This document shows, piece after piece, positions 44,101 to 53,000 of a stretch of 64,000 nt of DNA; positions within the stretch are counted from its first letter, which is position 1, and each line of letters starts with the position of its first letter. The stretch lies in NCBI GenBank assembly GCA_963930775.1, contig OZ005701.1:1240001-1304000 (forward strand). The letters are read 5' to 3'. The notes under the pieces are model-generated. The model ran no database searches and was not told the origin of the DNA. It was given only the letters and a program-made list of their open reading frames with translations. The DNA is from Cliona cf. orientalis (taxonomy: Eukaryota > Porifera > Demospongiae > Clionaida > Clionaidae). The position numbers were made by a program, and so were the translations under genes.

Positions 44101-46382
44101 GATGCAAATTTACAGGAAAATTTAATGTTGTGATCCCTGGGAATCCAATTATTCTCATAGATATAGCACCATGCAGAAACGTGACTTAGCAAAACTTTTA
44201 CTTAAGGTACCATTTAATTGCGTGGGCGTGAGCGTCAGGAATGGCTAATTCAATTAGCGAATCGTGAAGGGGCGTGGCCGAAGAGGCCATACGAGTGCTT
44301 TTGGTCGAAGGTGGGCGTGTCCAGAATCGGCCAGGGATGATTATGCGCGTGTAATTAGCGACCGGAAGTGGCCCCTGAAGAAAAGGCCGGTAATTGCCCA
44401 CATCAAAGCAAGATCAAAGCATTCTTTCTTAACTATTAACCGCAACGACTTAAAAAAAAAAAAAAAAAAAAAAAAAGCTTATTAGGCCTAATTAAGCATG
44501 TGGGCGTGTTCCTGGCACTGTGTGGAGTGTGTGGGTGTGCATTAATGCAGGTTTTATTGCTTCCGATTGGGCGTGGCTTCACGGGCCAGTGCTTGGACAT
44601 CGGCGCCTGGGACTTGGCCTCGGCGATAGGTGGGCGTGTCCCGGAAGCGGTGGTGACCTTTGAACCCCGCGAGGAGGCTTTGGGGGCGTGGCAGGAGGTC
44701 AAAGGTGAGGCCATGTCTGTTAATGAGGCACTGTACGGCGGTGCGATCGAGGGGCCTGTACGGCTGGACGGAAGCTGACGATGGTTTGAAGCGGATGTGG
44801 TTGCGATGACGTGTTGTTACTCCGCCCACACAGGAAATGAGGTGAGCTCTTGCGTGGGCGGTGTGGCAGAACGGCCTCCAAGTGTTTGTGTGTGTTTTGG
44901 CCTTGAGGAAGCTGTGTGTTTTAATTGGGATTGATTGTGGGCTTCCGGTGGACATCCGGTGGTTAGTAGGCACTTGATTGAGAATGGTGGTCCTTGGGGA
45001 ACAGGGTGGGGCTGTTTTGGGCGTGGCCTGGCCCCTCCCTTCCGGTTCGGCTTCCGGTCCATGGAGGATATTAAATGAACACTTCCGGCTCTAGCAGCCA
45101 CACCCCTGAGACCTGTGCAATTAAAAGGGCGTGGTTACACAACATGCACCTCACTAATGACTTTGATGTGGTTTAGGTGTCATATCCCCCACCTCACGCC
45201 CACGCAATTTAATGGTACCTTAACACATAATAGGTGACACCTATACGAAAGAGGCTGATGGACATGTGTATTCAGGTTGCCAAGGGAATGGAGTACCTTG
45301 CCAGTAAGAAGGTGGTGCACAGAGACTTGGCAGCAAGAAACTGCATGTTAGTAGCTTGAAAGACATAGTGTAATAGTCCACAGACGAAGTATTAAATTGT
45401 GATTGCACAGGATTGACATGAATTTTGTCATTAAAGTTGCTGACTTTGGATTGGCTGAAAGTGTGGAGACAAGGGAATATTTTCGACAAGACAAATCTTC
45501 CCACATCAAGCTTCCTTTGAGGTGGCTGGCCCCTGAGAGTATGGAAGACTATGTGTTCTCAGAGAAATCAGATGTCGTAAGTTTAATAATTATTATAGCT
45601 GCAAGCTAGGGCAACCCATATAAGTAAGCCTTGCCATACAAGATCAAGCTGACTACTACCGTGTATAAGATTATAAGCTATAGGACTACATTATAATACC
45701 ACTGCATGTCACATGTCATGCTAATATTGATTGGTGGCTTTATAAAATTACAGTGGGCTTATGGTGTGACTTGCTGGGAGATTTTCAGTGGAGGGAAAGT
45801 CCCATATGGAGGTGTCACTATAACCGATCTATCTCGACTGCTGGCTGATGGACATCGCCTGGAAAAGCCCAACAATGATGCTTGTAGTGATCAACTGTAA
45901 GCTCTTAGACTATTACTGGCTATCCTCATGGTCACCCCAACCCCCTTTTTGCCGTATGATAATTTTACATAAAATAATTCAAAAGCTGCATGAGAGTAAG
46001 AGTGCCTGAATGAGGCTATTAAATCAGTTTTTGATCAAGACTGCATGATGATTAAACAGCAAGCTATGTCTGTTTAATAGGATCTAATTGTTTTATTACA
46101 TGACCCATATTTAGGTACCAGCTACTACTGCAATGCTGGGAATTTGAACGTGTAGATCGGCCTCAATTTGCAGACATAGTCAGTGCACTCTCAGAGTCCC
46201 TTGGAGCTATGGCTGGCTATTTGGACATTGGTGCCTTCAGTGGGGAAACTACAGTTGTTGAGATAAATGAGTGCAGCAGAGAAACGTTGGAGTTGGTTGA
46301 AGAGCAATCGCTTCCTCAAGCATCGAGTGAAGGGAAATGTCAAGCGGACAAAGCAACTGTATCGGATGAATCGACTGTGTAA
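30249..46382 (+). CDS. NIDO/Calx-beta/EGF/Ig-type receptor tyrosine kinase, copy C (most complete, kinase intact)
   Basis: Exons: 30249-30395, 30968-31099, 31664-31815, 31873-32377, 32891-33034, 35727-35936, 36371-36442, 36521-36649, 36714-36860, 36972-37097, 37221-37343, 37503-37625, 39334-39453, 39520-39645, 39716-39829, 39895-40287, 40693-40830, 41004-41138, 41217-41357, 41420-41536, 41605-41830, 41947-41996, 42244-42360, 43228-43314, 43381-43601, 45234-45346, 45411-45576, 45754-45896, 46115-46382. All junctions keep frame: about 1561 residues, or 1636 with the possible signal exon 25244-25469. Predicted type I membrane receptor: EGFs, NIDO, Calx-beta, EGF array, Ig-like, EGFs, TM helix, cytoplasmic tyrosine kinase. 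The two first EGF exons could belong elsewhere; the rest is supported by copies A and B. Confidence 0.85.
30425..30906. mobile_element. pogo/Tigger-like MITE
   Basis: Ends cagtggaacccctctaa and ttaagcggggttccactg are inverted and flanked by TA. The interior repeats ggtgtccaccgttgagggg. The CAGTGGAACC end is typical of Tigger-type elements. A solo end fragment lies at about 36215-36232. No transposase. Confidence 0.65.
31664..32377 (+). CDS. Copy C: NIDO (nidogen-like) domain exons
   Basis: Exons 31664-31815 and 31873-32377 encode about 219 residues. The lead-in [20 protein letters not shown] is characteristic of proteins with a NIDO domain; then come [22 protein letters not shown], and [20 protein letters not shown], each matching conserved NIDO positions. 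NIDO is an extracellular adhesion and matrix module. The 3' end of the second exon is partly re-duplicated downstream at about 32466-32640. Confidence 0.85.
32330..32640 (+). repeat. Tandem duplication across the NIDO exon end
   Basis: The exon tail, donor and following intron (cagtaagtttgctgta, ctttcagc, gctaatgccacaaaacaatg) occur twice, period about 150 bp. The second donor copy is preceded by a stop and looks non-functional. Confidence 0.65.
32891..35936 (+). CDS. Copy C: Calx-beta domain exons
   Basis: Exons 32891-33034 and 35727-35936, both phase 1-1. The first has [19 protein letters not shown], the second [37 protein letters not shown]. Together they form one calcium-binding beta-sandwich of the Calx-beta family, found in sodium-calcium exchangers, integrin beta4 and sponge aggregation factors. 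The intervening 2.7-kb intron is full of small inverted-repeat elements. Confidence 0.85.
33376..33582. mobile_element. TA-flanked MITE with CCGTA ends
   Basis: Arms ccgtaggaccggttttaatt and aattaaaacccgacctacgg with TA on both sides. The interior is rich in gcgaat words. No ORF. Confidence 0.7.
33836..33930. repeat. Intron hairpin
   Basis: aactatgcagctactgg at 33848 faces ccagtagctgcatagtt, with tggtcaag and cttgacca further in; a stem of about 35 bp with few mismatches. Confidence 0.6.
34068..34330. mobile_element. Inverted-repeat element 'atcaagggtttata'
   Basis: The left arm holds ccaaagggggagaaggcatg, the right arm catgccctctccccctttgg. Solo pieces of the arm occur at about 16128-16165 and 19838-19862 near RTK copy B. 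Confidence 0.6.
34381..35053. mobile_element. 670-bp inverted-repeat element
   Basis: Terminal arms of about 40 bp, tatgtgaccgtccacgagaa and the inverse ttctcgtggacgccgggtca, enclose unique sequence. The internal ORF 34463-34732 has no recognised domain. Non-autonomous element, superfamily unknown. Confidence 0.6.
36371..39829 (+). CDS. Copy C: central EGF-like exon array
   Basis: Nine phase 1-1 exons homologous one to one with copy A exons 307-7702. Small in-frame differences: 36521-36649 is 6 bp longer than its copy A partner, 37221-37343 is 3 bp shorter, 39520-39645 is 3 bp longer. Calcium EGF consensus ([24 protein letters not shown]) is conserved. The 1.7-kb intron 37626-39333 has a family 2 repeat and a family 1 MITE absent at the copy A position. 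Confidence 0.85.
37886..38387 (-). repeat. Dispersed repeat family 2, copy 5
   Basis: Reverse copy with the longest (CTTT)n tract of the window, about 38103-38158. The same intron in copy A (6873-7220) is an empty site, so it inserted after the segmental duplication. Confidence 0.75.
38388..38833. other. GC-rich intron filler
   Basis: Contains clustered gctagc words (38405-38480) and gcgcgc runs, then sequence leading into MITE family 1 copy 5. No exon recognised. Confidence 0.4.
38834..39220. mobile_element. MITE family 1, copy 5
   Basis: Full-length copy with acaagtgtaaaaacaattg and the inverse caattgtttttacacttg. It lies about 115 bp before the exon at 39334. Confidence 0.8.
39895..40287 (+). 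CDS. Copy C: Ig-like exon
   Basis: 131 codons, the longest of the three Ig-like exons. The framework cysteines ([22 protein letters not shown]) are kept. Insertions relative to copy A fall between the cysteines, for example the [16 protein letters not shown] segment. Confidence 0.65.
40693..41996 (+). CDS. Copy C: membrane-proximal EGFs, stalk and TM helix
   Basis: EGF exons 40693-40830, 41004-41138, 41217-41357 and 41420-41536, then 41605-41830 with a Ser/Thr/Pro stalk and the hydrophobic helix [18 protein letters not shown], and juxtamembrane exon 41947-41996. If the intron after 41830 is retained, the frame stays open longer than in A and B because of a small insertion at about 41854. Confidence 0.8.
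42244..46382 (+). CDS. Copy C: intact tyrosine kinase exons
   Basis: Eight exons with every catalytic landmark in frame: [66 protein letters not shown]. The tail ([15 protein letters not shown] onward) is short and acidic, with possible tyrosine docking at GYLDI. Two introns carry insertions unique to this copy (about 42440-43215 and 44206-45219) without harming the splice sites. Confidence 0.88.
42451..42554. repeat. Long hairpin with GAGGGCGAAGCCCGAG loop
   Basis: agcacggg-tgctagggatttatgg faces ccataaatccctagcaaccgtgct, with aaaccg and cggttt inside and the loop cgagggcgaagcccgag. It lies in an insertion of about 770 bp in the glycine-loop intron of copy C, absent from A and B; the remainder of that insertion (42560-43215) shows no gene. 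Confidence 0.7.
44206..45219. mobile_element. TTAA-flanked DNA transposon (piggyBac-like target site), non-autonomous
   Basis: 1014 bp bounded by ggtaccatttaattgcgtgg and its inverse, with TTAA directly repeated at 44202-44205 and 45220-45223. Copies A and B have a single ttaa at this place (cttttacttaa then caca or taca), which shows a clean insertion. The interior is GC-rich with many gggcgtgg words and a poly-A run at 44452-44476. No transposase ORF. The TTAA duplication points to the piggyBac group, though the ends do not begin CCC. Confidence 0.75.
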
Positions 46383-47057
46383 GATTTTAAACTTCCAGTT
46401 GTAGCTATTGTAGTTACTGATACTTATAAGAATAATAATACTATCATACAACATGTACCTGAGAGTTTCATAATTATCATGATACATTATACGGTTTACT
46501 AGCTATTTTTCGGTGCTTTTTTTGTACCTTGTATATTATTGTAATACCATGCATATTAATTATCATAAAATTAAATTTTAGCTAATACATGAACCATGGT
46601 TGTATAATATATAAGGAGCTGCACCTGCATGCAAGATGTGGCCACAAATTTAATAATTAATGCAGTGCCGAGTGCTTTTAGCAGAAATCAGCACCATGCA
46701 GCTCTCATCACGCACTAATCTTGGTGTTTATGGAACTTGGCTGCATCCGCAGTTCTGAGTTTGGCAACTTGAAAATTTATCACATTCCCGAACTAAACAC
46801 CTTACCAAGCCTTGGGTGGTTCACTAGGTATAATAATTATCATTATACCATAATATGCATGCTCAACACAGTGACCTATAGTGGTGGTATAAAGCCCACA
46901 CAAGTTATACACTATAAAGTATGCAACAATCTGAGCATTCATTATTATTATAGTACTTGCAATTGATCATGATTGGAAATTTAATGATGTGACAGATGCT
47001 ACACAATAACTATAGCAACAGTTAAGAAGCATTCAGTGTTACATTCCAAACAATAGT
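46383..47057. other. Convergent intergenic region between RTK C and nuclease copy 2
   Basis: Largely alignable to 12421-12741, plus about 350 bp of extra sequence around 46580-46900 that is not in the left block. The short ORF at 46721-46966 has no recognised feature. Confidence 0.45.
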
Positions 47058-50000
47058 TCAAATCGTTCCCAGCAATTCCTTGAGCCTCTCAATTTCTCTG
47101 TCCTTTTCTTCAATCTCTCTGTCCTTTTCACCAATCTCTCTGTCCTTTTCATCAACACGTTTAAGAGCTTCTGCAAGGAGATTGGCTATTGTTTTCACAT
47201 GTACCACGGCACTTTTTTTGATATAATCTCTGAATGTGTATTGAATACCACTGAACAACCCATCCTTGGAGGACAATGTCAACATCATGATCAGTATGGC
47301 CATCAAATCGTTGCTAAATGATGACGGATCGCTATCGAGCCAGAGATCAATGGGAGGCAACTTAACTGCATTTATCAATTTTTCATCACCTTTCACGAAC
47401 GGAAACATAACCAGCTGCATGGTTTTGTCTGATAAGACAAACACAAGCGGAGTTGACTTCTCATCGCTGACCAGTGCAATGTAATACCCAATAACCTGAG
47501 CAATGGAATGCCTGTATGAGCTGTGTGATGTCATCTTTGTTTCAATGATGACTGCAACAATCAAGTTGTTCTTTGCTCTGAGTGTATAACACACGTAGTC
47601 TGGACGGCTGCCTTTGGAGATGGATTCACGTACCATTGCACTTTGTGGTGTACCCTTGTGCACCTCTGTCAATGTTGAGCTGCCTTTATGCTGATCAATA
47701 ATGGACTCCTCCAGCCTTACCTGGAACATTATAAGATATCAATCAATCTGATATACATACACTGCATAGCCGAAACTTTAAATATGGTATAAAACTTTGC
47801 CAATTGACTGAAGAGCTAATATCATAGAAATATTCTCAGTGGAATAAGCTTTCGCCAATGCATGTAGTAAAGGTCATCATAAAAATTTACCAATGAGATC
47901 AGATGGTGATTTAAAATTGGTAAAAACACAACTATGGTAATGACAATAACTATTATGGTATAAAAACTTGAAAGAGCTAATATCATAGAAATATTCTCAG
48001 TGGAATAAGCTTTCGCCAGTGCATGTAGTAAGGGTCATCATAAAAATTTACCAATGAGATCAGATGGTGATTTAAAATTGGCAAAAACACAACTATGGTA
48101 ATGACAATAACTATATATGGTATAAAAACTTTGCCAATTGAAAGAGCTAATATCATAGAAATATTCTCAGTGGAATAAGCTTTCGCCAGTGCATGTAGTA
48201 AGGGTCATCATAAAAATTTACCAATGAGATCAGATGGTGATTTAAAATTGGCAAAAACACAACTATGGTAATGACAATAACTATATATGGTATAAAAACT
48301 TTGCCGATTGAAAGAGCTAATATCATAGAAATATTCTCAGTGGAATAAGCTTTCGCCAATGCATGTAGTAAGGGTCATCATAAAAATTTACCAATGAGAT
48401 CAGATGGTGATTTAAAATTGGTAAAAACACATGTAAGGTCAAGTGTAACGACCCTTTTCCAACTAGTTGTCATCTGACATCATATCCAAATGCATGCATA
48501 TATAAAACCACTGGACTCTAGTCAGTCAGTTAGTTTGAGTTGAGTTGTGTTGAGTGTTCGTCAGTTGTGGTGTCATCTCTCTACCATCATCCATCTCTCT
48601 CTCTCTCTATGTATCGTATGTGTATATAATGCTGCTATTTGAATAATACTATTAATATCTAAACCCTGTGAAGCGGCGTTGAAGGTGGCGAAGCGTTACA
48701 TTTGGCGACCCTGCCAGGACCTCGGCTTGGTGGACTTGTACGACAGATCCGTTGTGTTGGCAACCGACCTGTACGCAACCGTGAATGTCGACGAGGGAGC
48801 TCAAGAGCTTGACCCGTGAAGGAATTTCGACAACATCGAGTAGATTGCGGAGTGGAGGAAGTTCTCAGTTACCGCAAGACACTGTCATAACGATGGAAAA
48901 AGAGACCGTTGGATCACAAGATCTGCAGCAGCAGCTGGCAGAGGCAGCAGAGGAGTTGCGATCGGTGCGAGCCGACTACGAGCAGCAGCTTCAGCAAGTG
49001 AGAGAAATGGCTGAAAATGCAAAGGAGTACGGTGAAGACCAGTGTCGTAAAGTTCAGGAGTTGGAACAGGAGCTGGAGGACGAGACTAAAAGGAGAAAAG
49101 GAGTAGAGAAGAAACTGTCAGAGACGATTGACGGTTGGAGTGCTGCAGGTGATAAGTGGAATGCTGACATGGAGACCATGAGGATGAAACTAGAACTGGA
49201 TGGATTGAAGCAACTGGAGGAGGTACGAAAGCAGTTTGACAAGGAGCGTGAGCGACACCGAGAGGAGCGGGATCGAGATGCTACCTTGATAGTGGAGCTT
49301 AAAGAAAAGCTATCTACCTTGGAGAGTTCTGTTCCTCCCAGTGCCCCTGGAGCTACAAGTGAGGTGCATGGTGTGAAAGAGAGTGGCTCTAAGGAAGGGG
49401 ATAGTGATAGTTATGGAGGTAGTGATAGTCCTGAGCCTACAGGTAGCAGTGAGAAGCATGTCACCTTTGCTCATGGGAAGAGTGAGAGAGGTCAGACAGA
49501 GAGTCCTAGTGATCGTACCCACAGTGTTGTGACTAGTGGTGAGAAAGGTTGTGAGGGAGCTAGTGATAGTGAGACCACTAGCCCAGCCTCTACTAGTAGT
49601 GACCCCACAGGTGGTGGCCCCAGCAGTGCTGAGGTTGTTTCCTTAAATGGTAGTGCAGGTGGTGAGCATGCCTCTGAGGTTTCTGGTGTTAATAAGAGTG
49701 TTGGTGGTGTGGCTGGAGATAAGGGACTTGTGCAACAGCTTACTCAGTTGGTGCAAACACAAACAGCCATGGTAGCAGCCCAGACCAAAGCTATGTCTGC
49801 TCAAAGCCTACCCCCACTAAAAGATTACAGTGGTGAGGGTATACAGTCCAGTGAGGAGGGATTTGATAGGTGGATTGAGCAATTTGAAGAAAGAGCCAAG
49901 TTGATTGGGTGGTCTGAGGATCTTAAGAGGTATAATCTCAAAACATCCCTGCATGGTTCAGCTTATCAGACTTATAGATTGTTGTCTGATGAGGTAAAAG

Positions 50001-53000
50001 CTAACTATAGCAAGACGGTTAGTGCACTCAAGTCCAGATTTAAGCCTGTTGATATTGAGGAGTTGAGGGGTGCAGAATTTCACCAGTTGATACAGACAGA
50101 TCAGTCTATAGAAGCACTGGGCTTGGAGTTGCAAAGGCTAGCAAAGAGAGCATTTCCTACGCTAAAAGGCAAAGATTTCGATAGGTTAGTGAAGGGCAGA
50201 TTCTTTCACGCGTTGCTGCCGCGATGGCAGAGAAAGCTTGGTGCCCCTAAGGTGGATGAAAGCTTTGATGAGCTTTTTAACCGTGCACGTACGACGGAGC
50301 GACGTGAACAGCAGTACTGTGAGGCTGCTGAGGAGCGCAAGGATAGCCAACAGAAAAGTAAGAGAGTGGAGAAAGCCCCCACTCAGCCTCGTAAAGAGCA
50401 GGCAGCAAAGGCTTCTGCTGATAGTGAGGAGAAACGTGACAGTAGTCAGAGTACTAACAAGCAGGGTCAAGGCCCTCAATGTCATAATTGTCACCGGTTT
50501 GGGCATATAGCCAAGTTTTGTTGGGATAAGCAAAAGAGAGGAGCGGAAGCCCCTGGAAAACAGAAGCATAGCAAGACTCGTCTAGTGAGTGTGGATGAAT
50601 TGAGTGATAGAGAGCTGGAGCAGGAACTGTCCAAGCGTAGGCTGGAGAAGGAGCAACAGCTGGCCAGTGAGTCTGCAGAGAGTAGTGTCAATGTTGTTAC
50701 GGGTGCAGTAGGACCTTCCTATTGGTAGCAGGTAACAGTTGAAGAATTGCCTGTGTCTGCCCTTGTTGACACTGGGTCGCAGTCGACCATAATCTCTCGT
50801 TCCCTGCTGCATAAGGTGTTTAAGTATTTAAAGGAGAATGGCAAAGCTTTGCCCACACTAGAGCACCCTTGTACCAAGTTTAAAGGTAAGGGAGGGCACG
50901 CTATAGGTGTAACTGCCCAAGTCTTGTTTACCCTAGCTGTCGATGGTAAGTCCACAGCTGTGCCTGTTTTCGTGCAACCCGATAGTGAGCAGGAGTGTCT
51001 GTTGGGATCCAACGTACTCCCTGCCTTAGGTATCTCTGTCGTTAGAACTAATGGCCGAAAACTGACTGCGTCAGTAGAGAATGGAGTTGAGCCTGCTCAT
51101 GTGAATCTAGTTCAATCGGTTATTATTCCAGGTCAAAAAGGTCGTTTTGTTAGAGGTCAGGTAGAAGGCAACCCTAGTAAAGTGGAGCATTTGTTGTTTG
51201 AGCCAAAGCATGAAACTTTGGAGCCTTTAGGACTTTGTACTCAAGAGTCATTAGTTACTGTGCATCCAGATGGTAGCGTGTTGATTCCCCTACAGAACTT
51301 TCAGGGAATGCCTGTTTGGCTAGAAGAAGGAAGCGAGTTAGGAGTAGCCAGAGCATGTGATTTGCCTGATCAAGTGTCTTTTGATATGTCTCAAACAGTT
51401 GATTCAGAACTACCTCATGATCACAGTCGATGTGCCTCCGTAAAAGCCTTAGTTAATTCGCCTGAGCGTCTGCAGAGACTACTGAAAGTGTTAGACATGC
51501 CTGTTGACAAACTAAGCCCAGCAGAGCTTGAAAAACTCAAGGAGGTACTCGCTGAATCTACTGATGTGTTTGCTCTGGACGACTCAGAGCTAGGATGTAC
51601 TAGTTTAGTACAGCACAGCATCGACACAGGAGATCAACTTCCTGTAAAACAACAGCCTTATCGCACACCTGTAGTTTATAGGGAAAAGATTGAAAAAATG
51701 GTTAATGATATGCAGGAGCAAGGAGTAGTGAAGCCTTCGAACAGTCCTTGGGCAAGTCCCATTGTGCTTGTGCCCAAGAAGGACGGCAGCCTTCGTTTCT
51801 GTGTTGATTTCAGACGTTTAAATGCCATCACTAGGAAAGATGTTTACCCGTTACCACGTGTGGAGGATATATTAGACACCCTCGGAGAAGCCAAGTATTT
51901 CACATCCCTAGATCTTGCCTCCGGATATTGGCAAGTTGAGCTTGATCAAGATGCACGCGCTAAATCAGCTTTTACGACTCATCATGGCCTGTTTGAGTTC
52001 ATACGGATGCCATTCGGGCTCTGTAACGCGCCTGCCACGTTTCAGCGACTGATGCAAGCAGTCCTCTCTGGCTTAGAATGGCGCAGCTGCTTCGCGTATC
52101 TTGATGATATTCTCATTGCTTCCCGTACCTTCGACGACCATCTCCGTCACCTTCGTGCAGTCTTTGGACGTCTCCGTGAAGCTGGACTCCGTCTTAAACC
52201 AAAGAAGTGTCTTATTCTCCGTAATGAAGTTCCCTACCTTGGACATGTCATCTCTACCCAGGGTATTCGCCCTGATCCTTCCAAAACAGAAAAAGTAAAG
52301 TTGTTCCCGACGCCTTGTGATGTGACTACTCTTCGACAGTTTGTAGGTTTAGCTTCCTATTATCGTAGGTTTGTACCCGGTTTTGCTAAGATTGCGGCAC
52401 CCCTGCATGCTTTGACTAAGAAAGATGTTCCCTTCGAGTGGACTTCAGAGTGTGAAACTGCCTTTTGCAAGTTGAAAGAACTACTGGTAACTGCTCCTGT
52501 GTTGTCTTACCCGCACTTTGGACATGATCGAGAATTCATTCTTGAGACTGATGCTAGTGGAATTGGACTTGGTGAAGTGTTATCCCAGAAACAAGATGAT
52601 GGACACGTACATCCGATAGCGTACGCTTCGCGATCGCTTAACGCGCACGAAAAGAACTACGGTATCTCAGAGCTTGAAACTCTTGGTCTTGTTTGGGCTG
52701 TTCGATACTTTCGTCCTTACCTCTTGGGTCACCATACCATCGTGTACACCGATCACTCTGCTTGTCTATCTTTGCTGAATACTCGCCGCCCTTCTGGAAA
52801 GCTGGCACGCTGGGCTTTAACAATTCAGGAAATGAATCTTACTCTGAAGCATCGTTCTGGACGACAAAATGTGAATGCTGATGCCCTTTCACGCAATCCC
52901 GCGTCTAGTGTTAGTTCTGTGTCCCCACCAAATTGTGTGTCTGTATGTGAAGAAAATGGTTGTGTGTCTGTATGTGAAGAATCTGAAAATGTTCTTACTG

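Noticed and set aside
44436-45101. Several ORFs in a GC-rich block
   Set aside because: They lie inside the TTAA-flanked element, overlap on both strands and contain a poly-A/poly-F run; no transposase features.
47785-48437. CRISPR-like array
   Set aside because: Units are 170 bp with no short repeat plus unique spacer pattern; it is an intronic tandem duplication in a eukaryote.
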